DNA from: JADKCL01 sp031415375
GTDB lineage: Bacteria > Bacteroidota > Bacteroidia > J057 > JADKCL01
NCBI GenBank assembly: GCA_031415375.1
Contig: JANORP010000206.1
Location: forward strand, 9,108 to 73,107
Reading direction: 5' to 3'
DNA length: 64,000 bases
Part shown: positions 7,533 through 17,041 of the stretch, one piece after another
Layout: each line of letters starts with the position of its first letter
Position numbering within the stretch: position 1 is the first letter of the stretch
Program-made: the position numbers and the translations under genes
Notes under the pieces: model-generated
Told to the model about the DNA's origin: nothing
The model's database searches: none
The model's input: the letters and a program-made list of their open reading frames with translations, nothing else

Positions 7533-9098
7533 CTATTTCTTGGGCACCATCTCGATGAGCGGCACGATCATCTCATGCATAGAGATGCCGCCATGCTGGA
7601 AGGTGTCCTTGAAAAACTTTACATAGTAGTTGTAATTGTTGGGGTAGGCGAAGAAGTAGTCTTCGCTCGCAAACACGTAGGTGGAGCTCATGTTCATCTT
7701 AGGAAGCTTGGCCTCCTCGGGCTTGCGGATCGTGAAAAGAAACTTCTCATCCTCATAGCTCAGGTTGCGGCCCTGCTTGTAGCGCAGGTTGGTGGTCGTC
7801 TCGCGGTCACCGACGATACGCACGGGGCGATTCACATAAACGGTGCCGTGATCACTGGTAATCACGACCTTGACTTTGTGCTGCGAGAGTTTTTTCAACA
7901 ATTCCAGGAGCGGTGAGTGCTCAAACCAGCTGCGCGACACCGCACGGTAGGCCGCAGGCGTGGGTGCCAACTCACGGATGATGTTGACCTCGGTGCGCGA
8001 ATGCGAGAGCATGTCGATGAAGTTGTACACGATCGCATTAAAATCGTTCTTCAGCAGGTTTTTGTAGTTTTCATTGAGCGAAAAGCCCTCATCGTTGGTG
8101 AGGATCTTATGGTAGGAAGATTTGGCATTGATGCGGCGGCGAGAGAGGTGCTCGCGCATGAGGTCTTCCTCGTGCAGGTTCTTGCCACCTTCCTCATTGT
8201 CATTTTTCCAATACTTGGGGTATTTGCTGGCGATTTCCGAAGGATACAAGCCTGCAAAAATTGCATTGCGGCAATATTGGGTCGCGGTTGGCAAGATGCT
8301 GTAGTAATGCCGCTCACTCTCGATATGGTAATAGTCGCTGATGAGCGGCTCCAATTCCTTCCATTGGTCTTGGCGCATGCAGTCCACGAGGATGAAAAAC
8401 ACGCTTTCATAGTTGGGGCCAATGTCTTTGAAGGCCGTCTGTGCCAAGACGTCGGGACTCAAGATCGGGCGGTCGTCGAGGTCTTCCGTATTCACCCAGT
8501 CGAGGTAATTTTCCTGCACCATGCGACTGAAGTTGAGGTTGGCCTCGATGATCTGGGTCTTGAGCACCTCGAGCATGCTCTGGTCTTCATTTTCCTCGAT
8601 CTGCTTTTCCCAGTGCGTGAGCTTTTTGTAGATGTCGATCCAGTCCTTGTAATCGTTGCGTTCATAGAACTGCATGCCGATCTTTCTGAAGTCCTGTTGG
8701 TAACCCGTGTTCACCTTTTGGTTCACGAGCTGTTTGTTTTGCAGGATCTTCTTGCAGGCGAGCAGAATCTGGCTGGGATTGACCGGCTTGATCAGGTAAT
8801 CGCTGATCTTGGAGCCGATGGCGTCTTCCATGATATGCTCTTCCTCGCTTTTGGTGATCATGACCACGGGCAGGTGCGGATGCAGGCCCTTGATCTCGGA
8901 GAGCACTTCCAAGCCAGTCATGCCAGGCATGTTTTCGTCGAGAAAGACGATGTCAAATGCCTCGGATTTTACCAAGTCCAATGCGTCATAGCCGTTGCTC
9001 ACGGTTGAGACTTGGAAGCCTTTCAGCTCCAAAAACTTCACATGGGGTTTGAGGAGTTCGATCTCATCATCTACCCAGAGGATTTTAGCGTTTTCCAT
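7533..9098 (-). CDS. porX: PorX-type response regulator with PglZ/alkaline-phosphatase-like effector domain
   Basis: The 521-residue protein begins MENAKILWVDDE. It has an N-terminal receiver domain (residues 1-~120) with acidic pair Asp10-Asp11, phosphoacceptor Asp54 (FDIVFLDENMPG), Thr82 and Lys104. A helical linker is followed by a PglZ domain of the alkaline-phosphatase superfamily, with SVFFILVDCMRQDQW and VVITSDHGTVYV as metal-site segments. This architecture is that of PorX, which controls T9SS genes in Bacteroidota together with the kinase PorY and the sigma factor SigP. No PorY is adjacent. ATG 9146 is also open upstream, but it adds 16 residues before the receiver fold, so 9098 is preferred. 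Confidence 0.9.
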   Translation of the reverse strand: MENAKILWVDDEIELLKPHVKFLELKGFQVSTVSNGYDALDLVKSEAFDIVFLDENMPGMTGLEVLSEIKGLHPHLPVVMITKSEEEHIMEDAIGSKISDYLIKPVNPSQILLACKKILQNKQLVNQKVNTGYQQDFRKIGMQFYERNDYKDWIDIYKKLTHWEKQIEENEDQSMLEVLKTQIIEANLNFSRMVQENYLDWVNTEDLDDRPILSPDVLAQTAFKDIGPNYESVFFILVDCMRQDQWKELEPLISDYYHIESERHYYSILPTATQYCRNAIFAGLYPSEIASKYPKYWKNDNEEGGKNLHEEDLMREHLSRRRINAKSSYHKILTNDEGFSLNENYKNLLKNDFNAIVYNFIDMLSHSRTEVNIIRELAPTPAAYRAVSRSWFEHSPLLELLKKLSQHKVKVVITSDHGTVYVNRPVRIVGDRETTTNLRYKQGRNLSYEDEKFLFTIRKPEEAKLPKMNMSSTYVFASEDYFFAYPNNYNYYVKFFKDTFQHGGISMHEMIVPLIEMVPKK

Positions 9099-9245
9099 AA
9101 GTGTTTTTACCTCGGTGCGGGTTCGCAGCAGGGCGAAAGTACGCAATTGATTGAAAAAATGACTTTAGGTAAAAACAGGGACGATAGGCAACGTTTAAGG
9201 TGAACCGTGGTAGATACGCGAATCTAGGAAAATAGTTGGATGAGT

Positions 9246-9461
9246 TCACACATTCACCAAGCCATCGGTATCCTCCAACTGAAATAGCTGATCGACGGTC
9301 GTGCCAAATGCAAGCGCCATTTTCAAAGCAAGTACGGTGGAAGGGACAAATTTGCCCGTTTCTACGGCATTCACGGCCTGTCGCGAGACGCCCAGGCGCT
9401 GTGCAAGATCGGCTTGGGTCCAATTTTTCTTGGCCCTTTCTACTTTGATGGTGTTTTTCAT
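9246..9461 (-). CDS. XRE-family helix-turn-helix regulator
   Basis: The 71-residue single-domain protein begins MKNTIKVERAKKNWTQADLA. The HTH is clear: WTQADLAQRLGVSRQAVNAVETGKFVPS (residues ~14-41) is the Cro/C1-type motif, and the tail FGTTVDQLFQLED is typical of small YozG-like regulators. Its start is one base after the stop of the membrane protein at 9463, so the two form an operon. Such pairs are usually regulator plus cognate multi-spanning membrane protein, but the signal is unknown. A longer version from 9503 would overlap the partner gene and is less likely. Confidence 0.85.
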   Translation of the reverse strand: MKNTIKVERAKKNWTQADLAQRLGVSRQAVNAVETGKFVPSTVLALKMALAFGTTVDQLFQLEDTDGLVNV

Positions 9462-9462
9462 C

Positions 9463-9855
9463 TCAGGCGTATTTTTTGCGTGCCCAGAGCAGACCGCCTG
9501 CATAAGAAAGGAAAAAGAAGGCCACCAATTCCTGCAGGTTCCAGTTGTCGTTGTCCAACGGCAGGACCATCTCCAGGATGCCCAAGACCATCGTGATCAA
9601 AACCGAGAGGCAAAAGGCAATGGCCATGGCCTCCAGCTGTATGCTACGCTGTACCTCGTCAAGATGCGCGAGCTCTCGAATGAAGTTGTAGAGAAACCAG
9701 GCAAATCCCAGTGATAGTATGCCAGTGAAGATGATCCCGATCCCCATCGGCGGTTCAAATTTTTTGACGATGAACATGAAGAGCATGTAGCTCAAGGCCC
9801 AGACGATGGCACTGACCAAGGTCCTTTTCCGATTGTTTTTCAATGTGTTTTCCAT
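9463..9855 (-). CDS. Small membrane protein partnered with an XRE regulator
   Basis: The 130-residue protein has four predicted membrane helices: WALSYMLFMFIV, GIIFTGILSLGFAWFLYNFI, IAFCLSVLITMVLGILEMVL and LVAFFFLSYAGGLLW. The soluble parts are short. The HLDEVQRSIQLEA segment between helices two and three is a cytoplasmic-looking amphipathic stretch often seen in membrane proteins co-encoded with small XRE regulators. It is the first gene of a two-gene operon. I cannot assign a function; the pairing suggests the membrane protein is the regulator's target or sensor. Confidence 0.75.
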   Translation of the reverse strand: MENTLKNNRKRTLVSAIVWALSYMLFMFIVKKFEPPMGIGIIFTGILSLGFAWFLYNFIRELAHLDEVQRSIQLEAMAIAFCLSVLITMVLGILEMVLPLDNDNWNLQELVAFFFLSYAGGLLWARKKYA

Positions 9856-9984
9856 ATCGACTACAATTAAGATTCATCGCAAAGATAGGCATACATTTCA
9901 TAAAGTCAATCAAACATTACATTTTGTTATGCAAGCATGTCTATTTATTTTTGAATTCCCATTCACCTGCTCGCATTCAAATAC

Positions 9985-9992
9985 TATCTTTG
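9985..9992 (+). promoter_or_regulatory. Bacteroidota -7 promoter element before the HD gene
   Basis: TATCTTTG matches the Bacteroidota -7 consensus TAnnTTTG exactly. It ends 5 bp before an ATG at 9998 and 19 bp before the GTG of the HD gene, so the transcript would have little or no leader. I find no convincing TTTG at the -33 spacing. Confidence 0.4.
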
Positions 9993-10011
9993 CCCTGATG
10001 GAAATTGCCCT

Positions 10012-11232
10012 GTGAATCAAAATAAGATCATCAACGACCCAGTACACGGGTTCATCGAGATCCCGCGCGGGATCATCCTCGACCTGATCGACACCGACGT
10101 CTTTCAGCGGTTGCGGCGCATCAAGCAACTGGCACTGAGCTCGTTGGTGTATCCTGGCGCGGTGCACAGCCGGTTCAATCACTGCATCGGTGCGATGCAC
10201 CTCACAGGGCAGGCGCTCGATGTGTTGCGCTCCAAAGATTGCAAAATCAGTCCCGAGGAATATGAGGCGACCTTGATTGCCATTTTGCTGCATGACATCG
10301 GCCATGGCCCCTTTAGCCACGCGCTAGAGAGCGTGATCTTGCAGGGCCTGCACCATGAGCGCATGAGCAAGGCGCTCATGCAGCACCTGAATGTGCAGTT
10401 TGGTGGCCGCCTGGACCTCGCAATTCAGATATTTGAGGGCACATATCGCCGCAAATTTTTGCACCAACTCGTATCGAGCCAACTCGACATGGACCGACTC
10501 GATTACCTCAAGCGCGACAGCTATTTCACAGGCGTGGTCGAGGGCTTGGTGAGTGCGAGCCGCATCATCAAGACCTTGAATGTCGTGGACGACCGCCTCG
10601 TCGTCGAGATCAAAGGCATCTACTCGGTAGAGAAATTCATCGTCGCCCGGCGGCTCATGTATTGGCAGGTCTATTTGCACCGGGCTGTCTTGGCGGCTGA
10701 ATACATGATCGTCAAGATCCTCATGCGTGCCAAGGAGCTCATGTATGGGCACAACAAGCTTTGGAAGACCGAGGCGCTGGAATTTCTTTTCGGCCAAAAT
10801 ACCTTGCTCGAACCCAATATCACCCCCGAGGTGATCGCCCGCTACATCGAGCTCGACGACAACGATATCATGGTCGCGGTCAAGCAGTGGCGCCGCTCGG
10901 GCGACAAGGTGCTGGAAATGCTCTGCAACAATCTCTTGCAGCGCAAACTGCTCAAGGCACGCCTCCAAGACACGCCTTTTACAGAGGCCCACGTCGCAGA
11001 GTTGCGCACAGATGCACGCCGCCGACTCGGCCTCACGGATCAAGAGGTGAAATACCTCGTTTTCACAGGCGACATCAGCAATATGGCCTACACGCCAGGG
11101 CCACAGGAGCCGATTGAGATCGTGCACAAAGATGGCACCATCGAAAATATCAGCACCGCATCAGACATGCACAACATCATGGCGCTTTCCAATCCAGTCA
11201 AGAAGCACTTTATTTGTTATCCAACATGGTAG
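10012..11232 (+). CDS. HD-domain phosphohydrolase (dNTPase/SAMHD1-like)
   Basis: The 406-residue soluble protein has the HD metal-binding signature in order: His52 and His57 (VHSRFNHCIG), His94-Asp95 (ILLHDIGHGPFSH) and a distal Asp in SSQLDMDRLDYLKRD. The start INDPVHGFIEIP plus FQRLRRIKQL is typical of the dGTPase/SAMHD1-like subgroup, so hydrolysis of a nucleotide phosphate is the likely activity. The start is GTG, because the only nearby ATG (9998) opens a five-codon frame whose TGA overlaps this GTG. The gene stands alone between divergent and parallel neighbours. Confidence 0.85.
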   Translation: MNQNKIINDPVHGFIEIPRGIILDLIDTDVFQRLRRIKQLALSSLVYPGAVHSRFNHCIGAMHLTGQALDVLRSKDCKISPEEYEATLIAILLHDIGHGPFSHALESVILQGLHHERMSKALMQHLNVQFGGRLDLAIQIFEGTYRRKFLHQLVSSQLDMDRLDYLKRDSYFTGVVEGLVSASRIIKTLNVVDDRLVVEIKGIYSVEKFIVARRLMYWQVYLHRAVLAAEYMIVKILMRAKELMYGHNKLWKTEALEFLFGQNTLLEPNITPEVIARYIELDDNDIMVAVKQWRRSGDKVLEMLCNNLLQRKLLKARLQDTPFTEAHVAELRTDARRRLGLTDQEVKYLVFTGDISNMAYTPGPQEPIEIVHKDGTIENISTASDMHNIMALSNPVKKHFICYPTW

Positions 11233-11418
11233 TCAGCGTGATTACTCCATGATGTTGCATGCAAGAGCCCCAAGGCTGCCTGCAATGGAATTGTCTTTCT
11301 ACCGCCACGACGATAGCGATGATGCGGATTTCCCAAAATAGTCCTATACTTCGCTACAAATTGGAGTACCCTCCGATAAGATTTTCTGTCAATTGTCATT
11401 TGCAAATCGCGTTTCGCC

Positions 11419-13245
11419 GTGTCGGTACATTGGAGTCGCCTTGTTTTATTGTTGCAGCTAGCTCTGTGGTGTACCTTGGGCGTGGTGCTCGTGCGCACAG
11501 CGTGGGTGTGTGACGATGCCTATATCACGATGCGTTGCGTGGACAATGCCACCAATGGATATGGACTGACTTACAATGTAATCGAGCGGGTACAAGCCTT
11601 TACGCACCCACTGTGGGCACTGCTGATCCTACCCTTCCACGCGATATTCAAGAGTGCTTTTTGGGAAATGATCTCACTGGGCATGGGATTTTCCATCGCT
11701 GCACTGGTGATCATGGGCCGCAGCATCGCTTCCAAATGGGCGTGGATTGCCTTGCCGATCATCGCCATCGCTTCCAAGGCATTTATCGAGTATGCGACAT
11801 CGGGCTTGGAAAACGGACTGAGCTATTTGTTGCTGGCCCTTTTTGTGGTGCAGTGGTGGCGGTGCCAAATGGAACGGGGACAGCTCTTGCATCTGTCACT
11901 CATCACAGCATTGATATTGCTCAACCGGCTAGACCTCTTGATGCTGGTCGGGCCTGCCTTTGCGCTGGCCTGCTGGCGCGCGCGGTCCTGGCATAACCTC
12001 GGGCAAGTGGTCCTCGGCTTCCTCCCATTTGTATTGTGGGAAATTTTTGCGGTCATCTACTACGGTTTCCCATTCCCCAACACAGCCTATGCCAAGTTGG
12101 GAACTATGATACCGCAGCATCAGCTGCTGAAAATGGGCTGGGGTTATTTTGCGGATTCGATGACCCGAGACTGGGTCACGCTCCCTGTGATCGCACTTGG
12201 GCTTGCCGTGGGTTTCCTGCGCCACCGACAATGGCCACTTGCAATCGGGATCGCACTCTACCTCCTCTACGTGCTGCGCATCGGGGGAGATTTCATGAGC
12301 GGGCGCTTTTTTGCCGCGCCGTTTGTCGTGGCATTGCTGCTGCTGGGTAGCGCACTGGAGCAAGACTGGCGACGCTGGGCTCTGGTGGCGATTCCTGCTT
12401 GCTTGCTCGGACTCTTGGCGCCCACCCCCATGCTCCTGAGTGGCAGCGACTATCATGTCTCAGATGAGCTCATTCTCAGCCCCACCCATGTCGCCGATGA
12501 GCGCGCATTCTTCTACAGTGGCACGGGCTTGCTGCATGCGTTTGAGGGGCGCAAAATGCCAGATCATGATTGGGCCAAAGAAGGTTTCCGCATGGGCAAT
12601 GGTGGTGCGAAAGTAATGGTGCGGAAGGTGATCGGCATGACAGGGTATTTTGCAGGCCCATCCGTCCATTTTGTAGATCCTTTTGCGCTATCAGATCCGC
12701 TCATGGCTAGGATGCCATCGATCTACCGCGTTGAGCCACGGGCAGGCCATTTTTTTCGCCGCGTCCCTGCTGGATATTTGGAAAGCGTCGATGCTCCTGT
12801 CAACAAAGTGAGCGACCCCATTTTGAGGAAACTATACGACGAGTTGCGCATCATCACCCGAGGCCCACTTTTTACAGTGGAGCGGTGGCGCGCGATCTGG
12901 ACGGCCAATACGCGCAATTCCAAGATGGACGATCTGCGCTACCTGCGCGTGCCAGCCGACACGACGGTACAGCTAGGCACCCATGAGCCGCTAGACATTC
13001 GGATTGCTGAGGGCAGTGCATGGCGGCTGTTGCTGCCGCCTGCAGCGCGCGAGATCAGGTTCAGACTCTCAACCCAAGTAGGCTGCGAACTCATTTGGAT
13101 GAAGGGCGATGAACCTATGGAAGGGATCATCATCAATTGGCAAGACGCACAAAAGTACAATGTCCCCAAAGGTGCAACAGCGATCGCACTGCTGCGCGAA
13201 GGTGGGATTTATTACGCCCAGCTTGTGCAATTCATGGTCGATTGA
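11419..13245 (+). CDS. AftB/ZomB-like GT-C membrane glycosyltransferase
   Basis: The 608-residue protein has an N-terminal half of about nine to ten membrane helices and a long soluble C-terminal half (from about residue 330). The first loop reads VCDDAYITMRCVDNATNGYG followed by NVIERVQAFTHPLW, matching the 'DDAxIxxR...NxxxGxG...NxGERVxGYTxxLW' signature of the family that includes the mycobacterial terminal arabinofuranosyltransferase AftB and ZomB-type proteins. Those enzymes use polyprenyl-phosphoryl-arabinose, the product of the DprE1/DprE2 step encoded at 3556-6371. The GTG start at 11419 is needed to keep the first helix; the acceptor glycan is unknown. Confidence 0.72.
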   Translation: MSVHWSRLVLLLQLALWCTLGVVLVRTAWVCDDAYITMRCVDNATNGYGLTYNVIERVQAFTHPLWALLILPFHAIFKSAFWEMISLGMGFSIAALVIMGRSIASKWAWIALPIIAIASKAFIEYATSGLENGLSYLLLALFVVQWWRCQMERGQLLHLSLITALILLNRLDLLMLVGPAFALACWRARSWHNLGQVVLGFLPFVLWEIFAVIYYGFPFPNTAYAKLGTMIPQHQLLKMGWGYFADSMTRDWVTLPVIALGLAVGFLRHRQWPLAIGIALYLLYVLRIGGDFMSGRFFAAPFVVALLLLGSALEQDWRRWALVAIPACLLGLLAPTPMLLSGSDYHVSDELILSPTHVADERAFFYSGTGLLHAFEGRKMPDHDWAKEGFRMGNGGAKVMVRKVIGMTGYFAGPSVHFVDPFALSDPLMARMPSIYRVEPRAGHFFRRVPAGYLESVDAPVNKVSDPILRKLYDELRIITRGPLFTVERWRAIWTANTRNSKMDDLRYLRVPADTTVQLGTHEPLDIRIAEGSAWRLLLPPAAREIRFRLSTQVGCELIWMKGDEPMEGIIINWQDAQKYNVPKGATAIALLREGGIYYAQLVQFMVD

Positions 13246-13468
13246 ATCTGCGAAAAGGAAGGCGCTACCTGCTTTTTTGGCCGCCTCTTTTCTTGGGGCA
13301 GGCACGCGATTGATACCACAGAATGCCGTGCGTCACAGGATTCGAGTCGGCTGGTTTCGCTCCGCTGCCCAACAGGCTCCAAAGAAAATTCGCTGCTTGG
13401 ATAAATGCTAACGCTTGAAGGTGCATATTTGGTGCGGAATACGATTTAGATTGGTCAAGTTGTTCTCA

Positions 13469-15496
13469 ATGCATATCTGGTGCCTCGTCGTGCGTAAGGT
13501 CCAACGGAGTCATTTGAAGGGTTCGCTCACCTTCGTATGGGCTTGTTGCATGGCTGCTACGATGTCTGCTAGCAATATCGACAGCCTGCGGCAGGCAGCA
13601 AAGGCGCTACCCAATGATACTACCTCTGTGATCACTTTCTTGAAGTGGAGTCAAACGATGCGCGGGGAGAATATCGAGGTAGCCGAAGAGTTTGCATTGG
13701 ACGGATTCAGAATGGCCCAATCACTGGATTCCGACAAATTCATGGGAGAGACCAAGTGCTCCGTCGGGGTCATCTACAGCATTCGCAACGACTATGATGC
13801 TGCTCTCAAAAATTATCTTGAAGCTGAGAAACATTTCAGGGCTGCCGAATTTGAGGCGGGGATCGCCAAATGCCACCTCAACATGGGGGCCGTCTATCTG
13901 GCGCGTTACAATTATGACATTGCCAAGAAGCATCTTCTGGAGGCCAAGGAAATCGCCGATCGTTTGGGCTTGGAGAAATACAAAATCAACATCAATACCA
14001 ACCTCGCCATCGTCCTCACGGAAGAAAAACACTTTGAGGAAGCCCTCGCCTTGCACCTAGCCAACTTGGTCATCCACAAGCAAGGCGACAACCTGTCCCA
14101 ACTCTCCAATACCTATACCAATATTGGTTATATCTATGAAGTGCAAGATCGCCATGGCGAGGCCTATGAATACTTCAAGCTCGGCTATGACAAGGCCATG
14201 GAGGCCCCAGATGGCAAGTATTATGAGGGCGGTTACGCCTTGCAAAACATGGTCACAGCATTGACCAAGATGGGAAGGTTGCGTGAAGCACAAGTAGATC
14301 TAGAGAAACTCTGGCCGATCGCCCGCCAATCGGGGTCCACGTTGCTCATCGCCGACACATACCGTGCATCGTCTGAATTGTACAAGGGCTTGGGAAATTA
14401 CAAGCATGCCCTTGAGGATTTTGAGCGGTACCGCGTCATCAAGGATTCACTTGTGAACGAGGACCAAAATGCCAAGATGGCAACGATGCAAAAAGAGTAC
14501 GACATCTTGAAGCGAGACGCGACCATCGCGCGCATCGAGCAGGAGTCGGCCATCATCAAGGCGGCACAAATACGCCAGCAAAAAGACAACAATCGACAGT
14601 TTTTATTTCTCATCGTCCTCGCCCTGCTGGGAGCTGCCTTGCTCATCGCCGTCGTGATCATGGTCTTTGTGGCCATCAGCCGCAAGCGAGCATTGGGTCG
14701 GTTGCGCGGCAACCAAAAGCTCATCGAGGATCAAAACCGTGAGATCGAGTTGCAAAACCTTGCTCTCAAGCTTCAAAACGAGCGCCTCGAAGACCTCAAC
14801 CGTGAAAAGGACGGCCTGGTGGGCATCGTCGCCCACGACCTGAAATCGCCCATGAACAAGGCGCTTGCGCTGTCTGAGTTGCTTAAGCTTCAAGGCGAGT
14901 TGAACGAGGATCAACAGCGGTCGGTCGAAATGATGGGCAAGGTCGCAAGTGCCGGCAATGACTTGATCCGTGACCTGCTCGATCTCAACGCCATTGAGCA
15001 TCCAGATGCAGATCTCAGGCCGGAGCATGTCGATGTAGCTCTGTTGCTGCATGAGCTGGAAATGGGATTTGAAGGGGAAGCGCAACGTAAGTCCATCACG
15101 ATGAACGTCGTGGTCGCGCGCGATCTCCCAACCGTGGTCTGCGACCGCAAGGCCCTCGTAAGGGTGCTGGACAATATTCTCTCGAATGCATTTAAATTTT
15201 CACCCAAGCAGCGCTCGATACAAGTGCAAGTCTCGGGTGAGGACAAAGACACCATCCGCCTTCAAATCACCGACGAGGGACCTGGAATCAGTGTAGCTGA
15301 CCAAGAAAAGATGTTCAAGAAATTTCAGCGGCTCAGCGCCCGCCCTACAGGCGGTGAAAACTCGACCGGTCTGGGCCTCGCGATCACGCAAGCCTTGGTG
15401 CAAAAACTAGACGGTGAAATATGGCTGGAAAGCACTTTGGGTAAGGGCACGACATTCTTCGTGCGCATACCGATCGCCCCGCCGATGCCGCTTTGA
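13469..15496 (+). CDS. TPR-containing sensor histidine kinase
   Basis: From ATG 13469 the protein has 675 residues. A signal peptide (TFVWACCMAATMSASN) is followed by a periplasmic domain of about seven TPR-like repeats (e.g. AKCHLNMGAVYLARYNYDIA, NTYTNIGYIYEVQDRHGEA), one membrane helix (FLFLIVLALLGAALLIAVVIM), a coiled coil, and a HisKA domain with phospho-accepting His in GIVAHDLKSPMNK. It ends in a HATPase domain with N box (DNILSNAFKFSP), G1 (DEGPGIS) and G2 (STGLGLAI). No response regulator is adjacent, so it is an orphan kinase. An in-frame TTG at 13415 would extend it by 18 residues. Confidence 0.85.
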   Translation: MHIWCLVVRKVQRSHLKGSLTFVWACCMAATMSASNIDSLRQAAKALPNDTTSVITFLKWSQTMRGENIEVAEEFALDGFRMAQSLDSDKFMGETKCSVGVIYSIRNDYDAALKNYLEAEKHFRAAEFEAGIAKCHLNMGAVYLARYNYDIAKKHLLEAKEIADRLGLEKYKININTNLAIVLTEEKHFEEALALHLANLVIHKQGDNLSQLSNTYTNIGYIYEVQDRHGEAYEYFKLGYDKAMEAPDGKYYEGGYALQNMVTALTKMGRLREAQVDLEKLWPIARQSGSTLLIADTYRASSELYKGLGNYKHALEDFERYRVIKDSLVNEDQNAKMATMQKEYDILKRDATIARIEQESAIIKAAQIRQQKDNNRQFLFLIVLALLGAALLIAVVIMVFVAISRKRALGRLRGNQKLIEDQNREIELQNLALKLQNERLEDLNREKDGLVGIVAHDLKSPMNKALALSELLKLQGELNEDQQRSVEMMGKVASAGNDLIRDLLDLNAIEHPDADLRPEHVDVALLLHELEMGFEGEAQRKSITMNVVVARDLPTVVCDRKALVRVLDNILSNAFKFSPKQRSIQVQVSGEDKDTIRLQITDEGPGISVADQEKMFKKFQRLSARPTGGENSTGLGLAITQALVQKLDGEIWLESTLGKGTTFFVRIPIAPPMPL

Positions 15497-15528
15497 GACA
15501 AGGCTCCACCTCACAAAAAGGCCAAGAC

Positions 15529-16143
15529 CTAGAGAAATTTGCGATAGAATGACCGCGATGCCAAGGCAAACATCTCACGGTCGCCCTTGGAGTCCCCGTA
15601 GGCATAGATACGCCCAAACTGATCGAGGTCCATCGCCGCTCTGATGCGCTTGGCTTTTTCAGGGCCATTGTTATTGGGAGTGGCAAATTCGCCCATGAAA
15701 GTGCCATCGGTATAGGCGATCTGTGTACACAGGCCGTTCAGGTTTTGGGTCGCTAGCCAGGGTTCGACCCAGAGATCAAGGGAAGCGGTCACGACATAGA
15801 CTACATGCCCCTTGGAGCGGTGGAAAGCCAATTTTTCCAACCCTTCATCGCTGAAGAGCGTAGGGAGCATCGTGGCACAGAATCGTGCGCCCTTCAGCTC
15901 CAACTCATCTTTGGTCATCCCTTTGAAATGCTGCAAAAGAAGGGTCTTTTTTGCCTTTTCGGCATCGTACAAACCTAGTTTGGTCAAGATCAATATTGGA
16001 CTGAGCAAGAGCAGACTTTGGAACAACCGGCGCTTGCCGACGGCAAAAGAGATAAAGGCAAGCATCGTGTCATGCCTTGTAAGCGTCCCGTCAAAGTCAA
16101 ACAATGCCAGCTTGTTACGTTCAGTGATTCGATTTTCTTCCAT
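15529..16143 (-). CDS. HAD-IB family phosphatase
   Basis: The 204-residue hydrolase has HAD motif I LALFDFDGTLTRHD (nucleophile Asp near residue 16, acid Asp two later), motif II VTAS, and motif IV YGDSKGDREM. A hydrophobic cap segment (RRLFQSLLLLSPILIL) suggests a membrane-near substrate. HAD-IB proteins include phosphoserine phosphatase-like and lipid-linked phosphatases. In several bacteria, related HAD domains are fused to or neighbour the UbiA enzyme making polyprenyl-phosphoryl-ribose. Its start overlaps the 3' end of the membrane protein gene by 23 bp, which indicates co-translation. Involvement in the arabinose-lipid pathway is plausible but inferred. Confidence 0.75.
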   Translation of the reverse strand: MEENRITERNKLALFDFDGTLTRHDTMLAFISFAVGKRRLFQSLLLLSPILILTKLGLYDAEKAKKTLLLQHFKGMTKDELELKGARFCATMLPTLFSDEGLEKLAFHRSKGHVVYVVTASLDLWVEPWLATQNLNGLCTQIAYTDGTFMGEFATPNNNGPEKAKRIRAAMDLDQFGRIYAYGDSKGDREMFALASRSFYRKFL

Positions 16144-17041
16144 GCGCGATCAGCAGCAATAAAGGCAAGAAGGGTAAATAGAGGCGGTATTCATTGAGCC
16201 GACCGATGACCAAGACCAATAGGCCATACCCCACCACCAGCAAATAAAAGTAAACATTTTTCCGAAATGTGCCTTTTATAAACGCGGAAATCGGCTTCCA
16301 AAAGACCAGAATCGTCGCCGCCAGCAGATAGGTGGCTGGATGTCGGCTCACATAATAAAGGTTGAGGTTGTCCCACAGCATGAACACGCTGGAATAATAC
16401 CGGGCCTCTGGAAAAATCCATTCCTGCAAAACCACCTGGACGATGATCGGGATGGGAATGAAAAGCGCATAGCTGCGCTTGCGGTAAAATGTGCCAAACA
16501 AGGCATAGATCAGCGCGATGTCGGTACGTGAAAAGCTGATCAGCACGATGCTCACACCATACAAAAGCATACGTAGGCTGGCATCCCGCAAATCTCGCAA
16601 CAGCAGGGCACTCACCATGCACAACACGAGTAAACCCATCGTATCGGGTCGCCAGCCGGTGTATTGCAGGAAAATATACAGAATCGCCAACCCAAAGCCC
16701 ATTCCCCAACGCAGGCGCTCCTCCAGACCTCGACTCAGCCGCCACAGCAACTCCAACGCAGCCATTCCAAAGACCATATTGTAGAGCAATACAGCCGTGT
16801 TGAAAGGCATCCACGCGCAGAGATACTTGAGCGGGAGCAGCGGGAGAATGCGGTATTGGTCAGGCGCATCACCATGGAACTGGAAAATGCGCGCATAAAA
16901 GCCATGCTCCAGCTCAAAGTCGAGGTCGAGCACAAAAAACTTATTGGCGGCATTGGCGATGAAAATCGCCAGCAGGGCATGGCCGAGCAGACGGATGCCG
17001 ATCTGTATTTTGTCCCTCGTACCAGCGTGCGTGTCGCCCAT
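16121..17041 (-). CDS. Polytopic membrane protein, GT-C-like
   Basis: From ATG 17041 the protein has 306 residues and about eight membrane helices with short loops. The first loop (LDLDFELEHGFYARIFQFHG, then DAPDQYRILPLLPL) carries acidic and aromatic residues where GT-C glycosyltransferases bind the polyprenyl-phosphate sugar, but there is no signature strong enough to name the family. An upstream in-frame ATG at 17158 adds 39 residues without helices and is less likely. It is followed, with a 23-bp overlap, by the HAD phosphatase. A polymerase- or flippase-like role is equally possible. Confidence 0.6.
   Translation of the reverse strand: MGDTHAGTRDKIQIGIRLLGHALLAIFIANAANKFFVLDLDFELEHGFYARIFQFHGDAPDQYRILPLLPLKYLCAWMPFNTAVLLYNMVFGMAALELLWRLSRGLEERLRWGMGFGLAILYIFLQYTGWRPDTMGLLVLCMVSALLLRDLRDASLRMLLYGVSIVLISFSRTDIALIYALFGTFYRKRSYALFIPIPIIVQVVLQEWIFPEARYYSSVFMLWDNLNLYYVSRHPATYLLAATILVFWKPISAFIKGTFRKNVYFYLLVVGYGLLVLVIGRLNEYRLYLPFLPLLLLIAHGRKSNH

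Noticed and set aside
7917..9008. A 363-codon plus-strand frame across the porX gene
   Set aside because: It is antisense to PorX, whose domains are unmistakable, and its translation is a low-plausibility mix rich in Val, Asp and His without any motif.
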